In this document: in pieces, positions 28,063 through 37,086 of the stretch
How positions within the stretch are numbered: the first letter of the stretch is position 1
Layout of the letters: every line of letters begins with the position of its first letter
Notes under the pieces: generated by a model
The model's input: the letters and a program-made list of their open reading frames with translations, nothing else
What the model was told of the DNA's origin: nothing
The model's database searches: none
NCBI GenBank assembly: GCA_017577365.1
Contig: PKRJ01000010.1
Span: forward strand, 1-64,000
Length of the DNA stretch: 64,000 nt
Reading direction: 5' to 3'
Origin: Gammaproteobacteria bacterium
Lineage (GTDB): Bacteria > Pseudomonadota > Gammaproteobacteria > Steroidobacterales > Rariloculaceae
Program-made: the position numbers and the translations under genes

Positions 28063-29448
28063 ATGAGCATCTCCACGCTTCTCGCCGCGTTGCTCGCGCT
28101 GACGTCGGTCGCGTACATCGCGGGCCGCAGGCGGGCGGTGGTCGGCTCGGCGAGCGCGCCGATTCGAACCTTTCACTCCCTGCCGGGCTACTACGGCGGC
28201 TACGTCGCGCTTTGGTGCCTGCTGCCCGCGCTCGCGTTGCTCGCGATCTGGGTCGTCGTCGAGCCGATCGTGCTGCGCGCCGCCGTCATCGACTCGCTGC
28301 CGCCCGAGCTCGCGGAGCTCCCGGAGGATCGGTTCGGCCTTTTTCTTGCCGACGTTCGCAATCTCGTCGACGGCAACCTCGTCTTCGGCGCGCCCGACCC
28401 GGCCGTGCAGGCGGCGGCCGAGCGTTACGCGGAGGTGCGAAAGACGAGCCGGCACCTGCTGCTCGGCTCGCTGCTCGTCGTCGGCGTCGCGTCGCTCGTC
28501 TTCGCGCTTCGTCGCGTTCAGCCTGCGATGCGGGCGCGGATCAAGGTCGAGAAAGCCATCGAATATCTCTTGATCGGGGCGTCGCTCGTCGCGATCCTGA
28601 CGACGATCGGCATTTTTCTCTCGGTGCTCTTCGAGGCGCTGCGCTTCTTCCGGCTCGTCTCGCCGATCGATTTCCTGTTCGGGCTCGAGTGGAGCCCGCA
28701 GACCGCGATTCGCGAGGATCAGGTCGGCTCGTCGGGAGCGTTCGGCGCGGTTCCGCTCTTCGTCGGCACGCTCTTGATCTCCGGCATCGCGATGCTCGTC
28801 GCGGTGCCGGTCGGGCTGATGTCCGCGATCTATCTTTCCGAGTACGCCGGGCCGCGAATGCGCAGCTGGGCGAAACCGCTGCTCGAGCTCCTCGCGGGCA
28901 TTCCGACGGTCGTGTACGGCTATTTCGCGGCGCTATGGGTCGGCCCGGCGCTGCGGCGGCTCGGCGACGCGCTGGGCCTCGAGGTCGCTTCCGAGTCGGC
29001 GCTCGGCGCGGGCCTCGTGATGGGCATCATGATCATCCCGTTCGTCTCGTCGTTGTCGGACGACGTGATCAATGCCGTCCCGCAGTCGCTCCGCGACGGA
29101 TCGTACGGCCTGGGCGCGACGAAATCCGAGACGATCAGGCAAGTCGTGCTGCCGGCCGCGCTGCCGGGCATCGTCGGCGCGGTGCTGCTCGCCGTCTCGC
29201 GGGCGATCGGCGAGACGATGATCGTCGTCATGGCCGCGGGGCTCGCCGCGAATCTATCGCTGAACCCGCTCGAGGCCGTGACGACCGTGACCGTGCAGAT
29301 CGTCACACTCCTCGTCGGCGACCAGGAATTCGACAGCGCGAAGACGCTCGCGGCGTTCGCGCTCGGTCTCGTGCTCTTCCTCGTGACGCTCGCGTTGAAC
29401 GTCGTCGCGCTGCGCGTCGTGCGCAAGTACAGGGAACAATATGAGTGA
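28063..29448 (+). CDS. pstC: Phosphate ABC transporter permease PstC (long form)
   Basis: 461-residue inner-membrane permease. The C-terminal 290 residues are the usual PstC core with six helices and the ATPase-contact motif (SLRDGSYGLGATKSETIRQVVLPAALPGIVGA, 'EAA loop'). The first 170 residues are an extra N-terminal module with two membrane segments (about 1-20 and 43-62) and a charged periplasmic loop, typical of the long PstC type of many proteobacteria. The last 8 bases overlap pstA, implying coupled translation. Confidence 0.93.
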   Translation: MSISTLLAALLALTSVAYIAGRRRAVVGSASAPIRTFHSLPGYYGGYVALWCLLPALALLAIWVVVEPIVLRAAVIDSLPPELAELPEDRFGLFLADVRNLVDGNLVFGAPDPAVQAAAERYAEVRKTSRHLLLGSLLVVGVASLVFALRRVQPAMRARIKVEKAIEYLLIGASLVAILTTIGIFLSVLFEALRFFRLVSPIDFLFGLEWSPQTAIREDQVGSSGAFGAVPLFVGTLLISGIAMLVAVPVGLMSAIYLSEYAGPRMRSWAKPLLELLAGIPTVVYGYFAALWVGPALRRLGDALGLEVASESALGAGLVMGIMIIPFVSSLSDDVINAVPQSLRDGSYGLGATKSETIRQVVLPAALPGIVGAVLLAVSRAIGETMIVVMAAGLAANLSLNPLEAVTTVTVQIVTLLVGDQEFDSAKTLAAFALGLVLFLVTLALNVVALRVVRKYREQYE

Positions 29449-30751
29449 GCCGGGCCCGGTGAAGCCCAACGAGCCGCCGCGAACGCGGGATCGCGTCGCC
29501 GAAGGATTGCGGCGCCGGTACATGAAGGAGCGGGCGTTTCGCCTGCTCGGGCTCGCCGCGTTGCTCTTCGGTCTCGGCTTCCTCGCGATCTTCTTCGTCA
29601 CGCTCGTCTCGAACGGCGCGAGCGCGCTACTGCAGACGCGCATCCTGCTCGACGTCGAGCTCGACCCGGAGGTCATCGATCCAGAAGGCCGTCGCGACGC
29701 GGTCGCGCTCGAGACGGCGAACTATCAGCAGCTGATCCGCGACGCGCTGAATCGTCTGTTCCCCGACGTCACGGAGCGATCCGAGCGACGCGCGCTCTAC
29801 CGGCTGCTGAGCCCGGCCGCGGACCTCGAGGTGCGCGAGCTCGTGCTCGCGAATCCGGCGCTGATCGGCGAGACGCGGAGCCTGTGGCTCCTCGCGGACG
29901 ATGACGTCGACATGCTGATCAAGGGCAATATCGACCGCGACGTCCCGGAGTCCGAGCGGCGGCTCTCCGACGCGCAGATCGGGTGGATCGACGCGCTCCT
30001 CGACGAAGGCCGCATCGAGCGCAAGCTCAACCGCTATTTCTTCACGTCCGGCGATTCCCGCGACCCCGAGCTCGCAGGCATCTTCGGCGCGACGGTCGGC
30101 TCGTTCTTCATGCTGCTCGTGACGCTCGTGCTTTCGTTCCCGCTCGGCGTCGCGACCGCCGTCTATCTCGAGGAGTTCGCGCCGCGCAACCGCTGGACGG
30201 ATTTGATCGAGGTGAACATCAACAATCTGGCCGCGGTGCCGTCGATCGTGTTCGGGCTGCTCGGCTTGGCGTTGTTCATCAACGCGTTCGGTCTGCCGCG
30301 CTCGGCGCCGCTCGTCGGCGGGCTGGTGCTCACGCTGATGACGCTGCCCGTGATCATCATCGCATCGCGCGCGGCGCTCAAGGCCGTGCCGCCGTCGATC
30401 CGCGAGGCCGCGCTCGGCATCGGCGCGTCGAAGATGCAGACGGTGCTGCACCACGTGCTGCCGCTCGCGCTTCCAGGCATGCTCACGGGCACGATCATCG
30501 GCATGGCGCGCGCGCTCGGAGAATCGGCGCCGCTTCTGATGATCGGCATGGTGGCGTTCATCGTCGACATCCCCGAATCGCCGCTCGATCCGGCGACGGC
30601 CTTGCCGGTGCAGATCTTCCTTTGGGCCGACAGCCCGGAGCGCGCGTTCGTCGAGCGGACTTCCGCGGCGATCCTCGTGCTGCTCGCGTTCCTCGTGGTG
30701 ATGAACGGTATCGCGATTCTGCTCAGGAAACGATTCGAGCGACGGTATTGA
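29441..30751 (+). CDS. pstA: Phosphate ABC transporter permease PstA (long form with DUF3333)
   Basis: 436-residue permease, partner of PstC. Its N-terminal 220 residues carry the extra domain known as DUF3333 (membrane helix near 28-48, then TRILLDVELDPEVIDPEG and a helical periplasmic region), and the C-terminal part is the regular PstA core with GATVGSFFMLLVTLVLSFPLGVA and the ATPase-contact loop (PPSIREAALGIGASKMQTV). Both permeases being of the long type points to co-evolution of their periplasmic parts. It overlaps pstC by 8 bases and precedes pstB by about 20. Confidence 0.93.
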   Translation: MSEPGPVKPNEPPRTRDRVAEGLRRRYMKERAFRLLGLAALLFGLGFLAIFFVTLVSNGASALLQTRILLDVELDPEVIDPEGRRDAVALETANYQQLIRDALNRLFPDVTERSERRALYRLLSPAADLEVRELVLANPALIGETRSLWLLADDDVDMLIKGNIDRDVPESERRLSDAQIGWIDALLDEGRIERKLNRYFFTSGDSRDPELAGIFGATVGSFFMLLVTLVLSFPLGVATAVYLEEFAPRNRWTDLIEVNINNLAAVPSIVFGLLGLALFINAFGLPRSAPLVGGLVLTLMTLPVIIIASRAALKAVPPSIREAALGIGASKMQTVLHHVLPLALPGMLTGTIIGMARALGESAPLLMIGMVAFIVDIPESPLDPATALPVQIFLWADSPERAFVERTSAAILVLLAFLVVMNGIAILLRKRFERRY

Positions 30752-30771
30752 CGCGTTGGAGTAGACTGCGA

Positions 30772-31656
30772 ATGCGGATGTTCAGGCAGGCAACGGCGGA
30801 GGCCATGCAACCCGCGACGACCCCTCGGCAGACGACGGCGCGGGAGCCCGCGCCGAGCGCGGCACCGACCTACCGCACGGTCGGAGACCATCGCGCCGCG
30901 AACCCGATCATCACCGCGCGCGACGTGAACGTCTATTACGGCGACAAGCACGCGATCCAGCACGTCAATCTCGATATCGGCCTGAACGAGGTGATCGCGT
31001 TGATCGGCCCGTCGGGATGCGGCAAGTCGACGTTCCTGCGGTGTCTGAACCGCATGAACGATACGATCGAGTCGGCGCGTGTGACCGGCGAGATCAAGCT
31101 CTACGACGAGGACATCTATTCGAAGCAGATGGACGTCGTGATGCTGCGCGCCAGGGTCGGCATGGTCTTCCAGAAACCGAATCCGTTCCCGAAGTCGATC
31201 TACGACAACGTCGCGTACGGGCCGCGCATTCACGGCCTCGCGCGCGACAGGACCGAGCTCGACGAGATCGTGCAAAAGAGCCTCGAGCGCGCCGGGCTCT
31301 GGAACGAGGTCAAGGACCGGCTCGAGGAGCCGGGCACCGGGCTCTCGGGCGGCCAGCAGCAGCGGCTCTGCATCGCGCGCACGATCGCCGTGAGCCCGGA
31401 GGTGATCCTGATGGACGAGCCTTGCTCCGCGCTCGACCCGATCGCGACCGCTCGCATCGAGGATCTGATCGACGAGCTCAGGCAGAACTACGCGATCGTG
31501 ATCGTCACGCACTCGATGCAGCAGGCCGCGCGCGTTTCGCAGCGGACCGCGTACTTCCATCTCGGCAGGCTGATCGAGGTCGGCAAGACCGAGGAAATCT
31601 TCACCAACCCCCGCCACAAGCTGACCGAGGACTACATCACCGGTCGGTTCGGTTGA
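30772..31656 (+). CDS. pstB: Phosphate ABC transporter ATPase PstB
   Basis: 294-residue ATPase driving the Pst importer. Walker A GPSGCGKST, Q-loop VFQKPNPFPKSIYDN (wording specific to PstB), signature LSGGQQQRLCIARTIA, Walker B VILMDEPCSALDPIAT and the switch VTHSMQQAARVS. The family usually starts shortly before 'ITARDVNVYYG'; here some 45 poorly conserved residues precede that, and start codons at 30772, 30778 and 30805 are all possible; 30805 has GGAGG directly before it but only two bases of spacing. No phoU follows; it is with phoBR at 24319. Confidence 0.94.
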   Translation: MRMFRQATAEAMQPATTPRQTTAREPAPSAAPTYRTVGDHRAANPIITARDVNVYYGDKHAIQHVNLDIGLNEVIALIGPSGCGKSTFLRCLNRMNDTIESARVTGEIKLYDEDIYSKQMDVVMLRARVGMVFQKPNPFPKSIYDNVAYGPRIHGLARDRTELDEIVQKSLERAGLWNEVKDRLEEPGTGLSGGQQQRLCIARTIAVSPEVILMDEPCSALDPIATARIEDLIDELRQNYAIVIVTHSMQQAARVSQRTAYFHLGRLIEVGKTEEIFTNPRHKLTEDYITGRFG

Positions 31657-31953
31657 TGTTGCCGGCCGGGGGCGCGACGTCGCCGGCCGATTCGCTCACG
31701 TCTGCGGCCCCGCACTCCGCGGAGCTTTAGATTGCGTCCAATTCGCGTGTGCTCGAACGGCCCACGCGTGCCATTGCTTTGCGCGGCCGCCGGCAAGATT
31801 CCCGTCGCCGCGTGTAACCCGTGAACGCCTTTGCTCGTCATTCGCAGAATTGCGCTGCGGAACGAGCCGGCGGACGAACCGAGCGAATGGCGACGAGATC
31901 CGATAGCCCGAGATCGCCGAGGTCGTGAGGATGACTCCCTCGCGCGACGTTAT

Positions 31954-31981
31954 TTGAGTTCGCCGTTATCCTCAGTATGAT
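31954..31981 (+). promoter_or_regulatory. Sigma-70 promoter for the TonB receptor
   Basis: TTGAGT (31954-31959; 4 of 6) and TATGAT (31976-31981; 5 of 6) with a 16-base spacer, inside an AT-rich patch. It predicts a transcript start near 31988 and a 5' leader of about 259 bases. Confidence 0.5.
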
Positions 31982-32046
31982 GGCTTGTCTCTTACGCGAG
32001 ACTGTCGGGGGAGAGAGCACCGAAAGCGCGGATCGGAACGGTGTCA

Positions 32047-32086
32047 GGTAGCACCGCGTGGGTCTCATCTTATCCGAGATGCTACC
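32047..32086 (+). promoter_or_regulatory. Hairpin in the TonB-receptor leader
   Basis: GGTAGCA (32047-32053) pairs with TGCTACC (32080-32086), and inside it TCTC (32063-32066) pairs with GAGA (32076-32079). A smaller perfect stem GTCTC/GAGAC lies at 31987-32002, right at the predicted transcript start. The structure may govern message stability or translation; no ligand-binding motif is recognised. Confidence 0.4.
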
Positions 32087-32246
32087 GATGGGGGCGATAC
32101 CGCTTCGAACCGCGCAGCCGGACTTTCGTGACGCGACGCCGCGTGCGTCTCGTCGCCGGCACGCGTGCAACGGACTGTGGGCTGTGCAAAGGAGTGTGGG
32201 TGAGGTGGTGAATCGAGCTTAAGTCAATCCACGGGGGGAAGGTCAT

Positions 32247-34772
32247 ATGACCGCATCGAAGAAAGCCGGGTCCTTCCGTCCGCACACGGGCGGGTCTTCC
32301 AAGTACAAAAATTCGAGTGGCGGACGAGGTCCCTGGCGCCCGGCGGCGCAAGCAGTCGCGATCGCGCTCGCGGCGACGAGCGGAACCGCGCTGGCTCAGC
32401 AGCAGGGGGCTCTCGAGGAAGTCATCGTTACGGCCGAGTTCCGCCAGGCCAACGTTCAAGATACGCCGATCGCGATCACGGCGGTTACCTCCACGATGAT
32501 GGAGGCGCGTAGCCAGACCAACGTCTTCGAGATTGCCGCGCAGGCTCCAAACGTCACGCTGAAACCGGCCGGCGCGGGTATCGGTCCCGCGATGATCGCA
32601 TTCATTCGCGGTATCGGTCAGACGGATTTCAACTACGCGCTCGAGCCCGGCGTCGGTGTCTACGTCGACGACGTCTACTACCCGACGCTGACGGGCACGT
32701 TGCTCGATTTGCTCGACCTCGATCGCGTCGAGGTGCTGCGCGGTCCGCAGGGCACGCTGGCCGGCCGTAACTCGATCGGCGGCGCGATCAAGCTCTATTC
32801 GAGACAGCCGAGCGAGGATGGCGGCGGCTCGATCTCGTTGACCTACGGCTCGTTGGACCGGGTCGAAGTCCGGGGCAGCAGCGACTTCACGATCGTTCCG
32901 GACAAGCTCTATGCCCGCGTCGCGGGAGTGAGCCGATCGCGCGACGGCTACGTGAAGCGGCTCGACTACCGCTGCGTGCATCCCAATTCGAACGTACCGT
33001 CCTTCTCGACCGGCCGTTTGTCCGACTGCAAGCTCGGCACGGAAGGCGGCCAGAACTACACGGGCGGGCGCTTCAATCTCACGTGGTTGCCGTCGGACAC
33101 CGTGAGGGTCACGCTCATCGCCGACGCGATCAACGATCAGTCGGAGACGCAGCCGAACGTGCTGATCAAGGTCAACGAGAACATCACGGTCGGTGGTTCG
33201 GGTCCGTTCGACCTCACGCAGGGCGGCTTCCTGGGGCAGTCGATCGCCGGAAGCGACGGCAATCCCGTCCATCTGACGAACGCATTCGTGCCATATGGTC
33301 CGTGGCGCGGAGATACCGCCGTGAACGACGGTTACGTCAGCTACGCGACATACATGGATCCGAATGCGTTCGACCCGGATACGCTTCGGCGCTATTCGCC
33401 GGTCTCGATTCCGCCGATCTCGACGCTGGACCAGCGCGGCATCTCGGCGACGATCGATTGGCAGATCAACGATCGCCTGTCGTTCAAATCGATCACGGCG
33501 GTGCGCGAGTACCAGTCGTCGTTCGCGCAGGACGTCGACGGCTCGCCGATCAACAGCCAGATGCTGCTGCAGCATCTCGATCACGAGCAGAAGAGCCAGG
33601 AGTTCAGGCTGAGCGGCGTCGCGGCGAACGATCGGCTCGACTACACCGTCGGCGCGTTCTTCTTCAAGCAGGAGGGCACGCTCGAGGCGAACGTCAACCT
33701 GTACTACGTGCAGTTCAACTTCATCCACGGTCCGGATCCGACGCCCTCGCACAACTACGCGGCATTCGCGCACTTGTCGTACGCGCTCACGGATAGGCTG
33801 AATCTCTCGGCCGGCATCCGCTATTCGGACGACGAGAAGACCTACGTGCATTTCCGGCGCAATCCGGACGGCACGCTGCCCGCGGCGCCGTGCTTGGCCG
33901 ATCTGCCTCCGCACTTCGTGGGTAACGCGCCGAACTGCGCGCTGTTCGGCCTCTTCAACCAAGGCGCGACGTGGGAAGACACGCGTACCGACTGGCGCGT
34001 CGTGCTCGATTGGCGGCTCAGCGATCAGGTCATGACGTACGGCCAGGTCGCGACGGGCTACAAGGGCGGCGGCGTCAACCCGCGGCCGTTCGTGCTGCCG
34101 CAGCTCCTGCCGTTCAACTCGGAAGAGCTGACGTCGTACGAGATCGGCTTCAAGTCGCAACTGCTCGACCGGTCGATGCGTCTGAACGGTGCGGTGTTCT
34201 ACAACGATTACACCGACATCATTCTGACGCTGAACCCGTGCCCGCAGATCGCCCCGGGTCCGTGCGCGTTGCCGGTCAACGCCGGCACGGCGGACGTCAA
34301 GGGTCTCGAGCTCGAGATGGAGTACTACCCGACCGACCGCTGGAGCATCGACGCTTCGGTCGGTTATCTCGACTTCGAGTACAAGACGACGGCGGAGAAC
34401 ACGGGCATTACGCCGGGCATGGTGCCGCCGTTCACGCCGGAGCTGTCCTGGAGCGCGGGTATCCAGTACACGTTCCCGCAAGGGGAGCGCGGTCAGTGGT
34501 CGATCCGGTACGACGCGTCCTATCAGGACGATATCCACACCGGTCCGATCAATACCCAGCACAACCGCATCGAGTCGTACACGCTGTCCAACATGCGCGT
34601 CATGTGGCGTTCGGCCGACGAGATGTGGGATGCGGCGCTCGAGGTCACGAACCTGACCGACAAGTACTACTACCTCACGTACTTCGATCAGTACGAGAGC
34701 GGCGGCGGTACGCTGTCGGGTCAGCCGGGCCTGCCGAGGCTGTACGGCGTCACGGTGCGCCGGCACTTCTGA
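32247..34772 (+). CDS. TonB-dependent outer-membrane receptor
   Basis: 841-residue outer-membrane transporter. An unusually long polar N-region (about 30 residues) precedes the signal core and cleavage near GTALAQQ. The TonB box region is LEEVIVTAEFRQANVQDTPI, followed by the plug (NVTLKPAGAGIGPAMIAFIRGIGQ ... LDRVEVLRGPQGTLAGRNSIGGAI) and a beta barrel ending in the C-terminal Phe (TVRRHF) used by the BAM machinery. The wording is that of the large receptor group abundant in Steroidobacter and sphingomonads, used for varied plant, steroid or aromatic compounds rather than only siderophores. No substrate-processing gene is adjacent, so the ligand is unknown. Ribosome site GGGGGGAAGG. A strong terminator follows. 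Confidence 0.92.
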   Translation: MTASKKAGSFRPHTGGSSKYKNSSGGRGPWRPAAQAVAIALAATSGTALAQQQGALEEVIVTAEFRQANVQDTPIAITAVTSTMMEARSQTNVFEIAAQAPNVTLKPAGAGIGPAMIAFIRGIGQTDFNYALEPGVGVYVDDVYYPTLTGTLLDLLDLDRVEVLRGPQGTLAGRNSIGGAIKLYSRQPSEDGGGSISLTYGSLDRVEVRGSSDFTIVPDKLYARVAGVSRSRDGYVKRLDYRCVHPNSNVPSFSTGRLSDCKLGTEGGQNYTGGRFNLTWLPSDTVRVTLIADAINDQSETQPNVLIKVNENITVGGSGPFDLTQGGFLGQSIAGSDGNPVHLTNAFVPYGPWRGDTAVNDGYVSYATYMDPNAFDPDTLRRYSPVSIPPISTLDQRGISATIDWQINDRLSFKSITAVREYQSSFAQDVDGSPINSQMLLQHLDHEQKSQEFRLSGVAANDRLDYTVGAFFFKQEGTLEANVNLYYVQFNFIHGPDPTPSHNYAAFAHLSYALTDRLNLSAGIRYSDDEKTYVHFRRNPDGTLPAAPCLADLPPHFVGNAPNCALFGLFNQGATWEDTRTDWRVVLDWRLSDQVMTYGQVATGYKGGGVNPRPFVLPQLLPFNSEELTSYEIGFKSQLLDRSMRLNGAVFYNDYTDIILTLNPCPQIAPGPCALPVNAGTADVKGLELEMEYYPTDRWSIDASVGYLDFEYKTTAENTGITPGMVPPFTPELSWSAGIQYTFPQGERGQWSIRYDASYQDDIHTGPINTQHNRIESYTLSNMRVMWRSADEMWDAALEVTNLTDKYYYLTYFDQYESGGGTLSGQPGLPRLYGVTVRRHF

Positions 34773-34790
34773 TCGATCCGGCGTCATGCG

Positions 34791-34826
34791 GTCCGGCCCC
34801 CTTTGCGGGGCCGGACTTTCTTGTTG
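34791..34826 (+). terminator. Strong intrinsic terminator after the TonB receptor
   Basis: Perfect 10-bp stem GTCCGGCCCC (34791-34800) / GGGGCCGGAC (34807-34816), loop CTTTGC, then the T-rich run TTTCTTGTTG. The best intrinsic terminator in the window; it lies 19 bases after the stop. Confidence 0.9.
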
Positions 34827-34869
34827 CTCGGCGCGACCGGCGACGCTCGCCGAACCCCCGTTCGCAGCA

Positions 34870-35412
34870 TCAACGCCCGGCCGGAGTGAGCTCCATCGTG
34901 TAGATCACCTGATGCACGTCGTCCGGGTCGGGGCGCTCGCTGAAGCCGAGATGACGCGCGAGGCGGCGCATGCGATGGTTCGTCGCGGCGTCGACCGAGT
35001 ACAGACGCTCGATCCCGGCGTTCCGCGCGTGCTCGATGAGGCGGGTGACCAGCAGCGTCGCGAGTCCCTTGTGCTGCCAGTCGTCGGTGACCGCCACGGA
35101 GATCTCGGCCTCGACGCATGGCGATTGCGCCGACGCGTAGCGGCAAACGCCGACGATCCTGCCGTCGTGCTGCGCCGCGGGGACGGCGACGTACGTCATC
35201 GCTTTCGCCCGATCCGGCGCGCACATCCGTTCGAGATCCCGGTCGCGCAGATGCGCGACCCCGCCGAGAAAGAGCAGGTGCTTGCTGTGCGCGGACAAGC
35301 CCTCGAAGAACGCGTTGAGCGCGGCTTTGTCGTCCGGCCGGACTTCACGGATCGTCACTCGGCTGCCGTCTCGGAGCATTTCCGTCACGGCCGGGTTCGT
35401 CACGGTGGTCAT
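34870..35412 (-). CDS. GNAT-family N-acetyltransferase
   Basis: 180-residue acetyltransferase fold. Seen: VTIREVRPDDKAAL (first strand and helix), EAEISVAVTDDWQHKGLATLLVTRLIEHARNAG (acetyl-CoA pyrophosphate loop Q/R-x-x-G-x-G/A, here QHKGLA) and LYSVDAATNHRMRRLARHLGFSE. It resembles the acetyltransferase part of protein-lysine acetyltransferases of the Pat/AcuA type rather than RimI. ATG at 35412 is preferred because residues before it in the open frame have no counterpart. It is divergent from the CBS gene across 149 bases. Substrate unknown. Confidence 0.8.
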   Translation of the reverse strand: MTTVTNPAVTEMLRDGSRVTIREVRPDDKAALNAFFEGLSAHSKHLLFLGGVAHLRDRDLERMCAPDRAKAMTYVAVPAAQHDGRIVGVCRYASAQSPCVEAEISVAVTDDWQHKGLATLLVTRLIEHARNAGIERLYSVDAATNHRMRRLARHLGFSERPDPDDVHQVIYTMELTPAGR

Positions 35413-35561
35413 CGTCCGTCTCCCGATTCGGGGCGTCTCCGAGATTGTCCCACCGGCGCCTTCCGCGCAAGCTCGCGATGCGAAGCCGTACGGGACTCCC
35501 GCAATCGCCGCCGCTCGTGAAAGACCGTAACCTTGAGGCATCGGAACTGCGGAGGACGGCG

Positions 35562-36011
35562 ATGGGTGTCGGGTCCATTTGTAACCGCAACGTCGCGACG
35601 ATCGAGCCGGATGCGGATATCACGGTGGCCGCGGAACGGATGCGCAAGGAGCACGTCGGCGATCTCATCGTCGCCGAGTTCAGGGACGCGCGGCTCGTGC
35701 CGATCGGCATCATCACGGACCGCGACATCGTCATCTCGGTGGTCGCGAAGAAAGTCGATCCCGAGTCGCTCACGGTCGGCGACGTGATGACGACGGAGCT
35801 CCTCACCGTCCGTGAGGACAACAGCGTCGAGTTCGCGCTGCGCGAGATGCGCCGCTACGGCGTGCGCCGCGTGCCGGTCGTGGGCTCCCTTGGCGAGCTC
35901 GTCGGTGTGCTGTCGATCAACGACGTCATCGATCATCTGGGCACGCAGCTCAGCCATATCGGCGACATCATCCGCTTCGGGCAGAGTGCCGAGGCCCGGC
36001 GCAGGCCGTAA
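35562..36011 (+). CDS. CBS-domain pair protein
   Basis: 149 residues made almost entirely of two cystathionine-beta-synthase domains (a Bateman module): VGSICNRNVATIEPDADITVAAERM ... GIITDRDIVISVV and VGDVMTTELLTVREDNSVEFALREM ... GVLSINDVIDHLG. Such free-standing modules bind adenine nucleotides such as AMP or ATP and act as energy-state sensors; this one resembles the hypoxic response protein Hrp1 type. ATG at 35562 has the ribosome site GGAGGA at the right distance. It is followed by the PRPP-synthetase-like gene after 47 bases. Confidence 0.85.
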   Translation: MGVGSICNRNVATIEPDADITVAAERMRKEHVGDLIVAEFRDARLVPIGIITDRDIVISVVAKKVDPESLTVGDVMTTELLTVREDNSVEFALREMRRYGVRRVPVVGSLGELVGVLSINDVIDHLGTQLSHIGDIIRFGQSAEARRRP

Positions 36012-36058
36012 CATACGGCTGAACGCGCCGGCGGCGGTTCGCCGCGCGAGGAGGTCGT

Positions 36059-37009
36059 ATGAAGATCTTCGGCCTCGAAGCCACTCGTGGACTGGGCGAA
36101 CGAATCGCCGCGCAGCTCGGGACGGTGCTCGCGCCGTACGAGGAGCGCCAGTTCGAGGATAGCGAGTTCAAGATTCGGCCGCTCGAGAGCGTTCGAGGCG
36201 AGCGGGTTCTCGTCTGCCAGTCGCTCTCGGGCGACGCGCAATTGAGCGCCGCGGACAAACTCATGCGGCTGCTCGTTTTCACCGGCGCGCTGAAGGATGC
36301 GGGCGCCGCCGAGGTCATCGCGCTCGCGCCGTACCTCGCGTTCTCGCGCAAGGATCGAAGGACGAGGCCGTACGATCCCGTCGCGACCCGCTACATCGCG
36401 GCGTTTCTCGAGGCGGCCGGCGTCGACGCGCTCGTCACGGTCGACGTGCACAACCCCGCGGCGTTCGACAATGCGTTCCGGCGCTTCAAGCTCGACGTCG
36501 AAGCCTGGCCTTTGTTCGTCGAGCATTTCGCGGTGCGCATTCCCGCCGGGCGCCGCGTCGCCGTGCTATCACCGGACGCCGGCGGCATGAAACGCGCGAT
36601 ACGCTTCGCGGAGGCGTTCGCCGAGCGTATCGGCGCGCCGGTCGAGCTCGCCCTGATGGAGAAGCGCCGCAGCGAAGGGCTCGTTCGAGGGCAGGCTTTC
36701 GGCGGCGACGTGGCCGACGCTACCGTGATCGTCGTCGATGACCTCGTGAGCACCGGCACCACGATGCAGCGGGCCGCGAAGGCGGCCGTCGCGCGCGGTG
36801 CCGCGTCGGTGCACGTCGCCGCGACGCACGGGCTGTTTTCGCCGGCCGCCGCGGAAGCCCTGATGATCGACGAGATCGAAACGATCGTCGTCACCGATAC
36901 CGTGCCCGACGTCGAAGCGCGTTGCCCGGCGCTTCTGTCGAAGCTCGCGGTGCTCGAAACGGCGCCGCTGCTCGCCGCGGCCGTGCGTCCGCTGATACGG
37001 CGGGTGTAG
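36059..37009 (+). CDS. Ribose-phosphate pyrophosphokinase-like protein
   Basis: 316-residue member of the PRPP synthetase family, of the divergent kind, not the housekeeping Prs. Seen: RQFEDSEFKIRPLESVRG (Prs-like start), APYLAFSRKDRRTRPY (counterpart of the Y-x-R-Q-D-R ATP loop, here SRKDRR), TVDVHNPAAFDNAF (the His of the catalytic region), the flexible-loop KRR (ALMEKRRSEG) and the ribose-phosphate loop VVDDLVSTGTTM. All key positions appear present, so PRPP formation is plausible. Strong ribosome site GAGGAGG before the ATG. Genes like this are commonly found beside CBS, universal-stress and phosphoribosyltransferase genes in proteobacterial stress islands. Confidence 0.82.
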   Translation: MKIFGLEATRGLGERIAAQLGTVLAPYEERQFEDSEFKIRPLESVRGERVLVCQSLSGDAQLSAADKLMRLLVFTGALKDAGAAEVIALAPYLAFSRKDRRTRPYDPVATRYIAAFLEAAGVDALVTVDVHNPAAFDNAFRRFKLDVEAWPLFVEHFAVRIPAGRRVAVLSPDAGGMKRAIRFAEAFAERIGAPVELALMEKRRSEGLVRGQAFGGDVADATVIVVDDLVSTGTTMQRAAKAAVARGAASVHVAATHGLFSPAAAEALMIDEIETIVVTDTVPDVEARCPALLSKLAVLETAPLLAAAVRPLIRRV

Positions 37010-37086
37010 GGCGCTACTGCTCGTACGAGAAGACCGTAACGGCAACTCTCGTGCTCCGCTAGCGGTGTCGCAGAAGCGTGAAGCCT

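Larger units (their letters stand above)
31657..32246. other. 590-base non-coding region between pstB and the TonB receptor
   Basis: No credible gene: the short open frames on either strand lack ribosome sites and family resemblance. The region is visibly less GC-rich in 31930-32100. It holds a GC-rich inverted repeat just after pstB (about 31661-31691, possibly the pst operon end), a promoter at 31954-31981, and a leader of about 260 bases with several hairpins. No tRNA or known riboswitch pattern was recognised. Confidence 0.6.

Noticed and set aside
32095..32125. tRNA-like T-loop sequence (TTCGAA) in the pstB-TonB receptor gap
   Set aside because: No acceptor, D or anticodon stem could be paired around it.
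31632..32170. Two short minus-strand frames (69 and 110 codons) after pstB
   Set aside because: No ribosome sites, biased composition, one overlaps the end of pstB; region treated as non-coding.
32082..34787. 901-codon minus-strand frame opposite the TonB receptor
   Set aside because: Antisense shadow; R/V/D-rich without motifs, and it runs over the receptor's leader and ribosome site.
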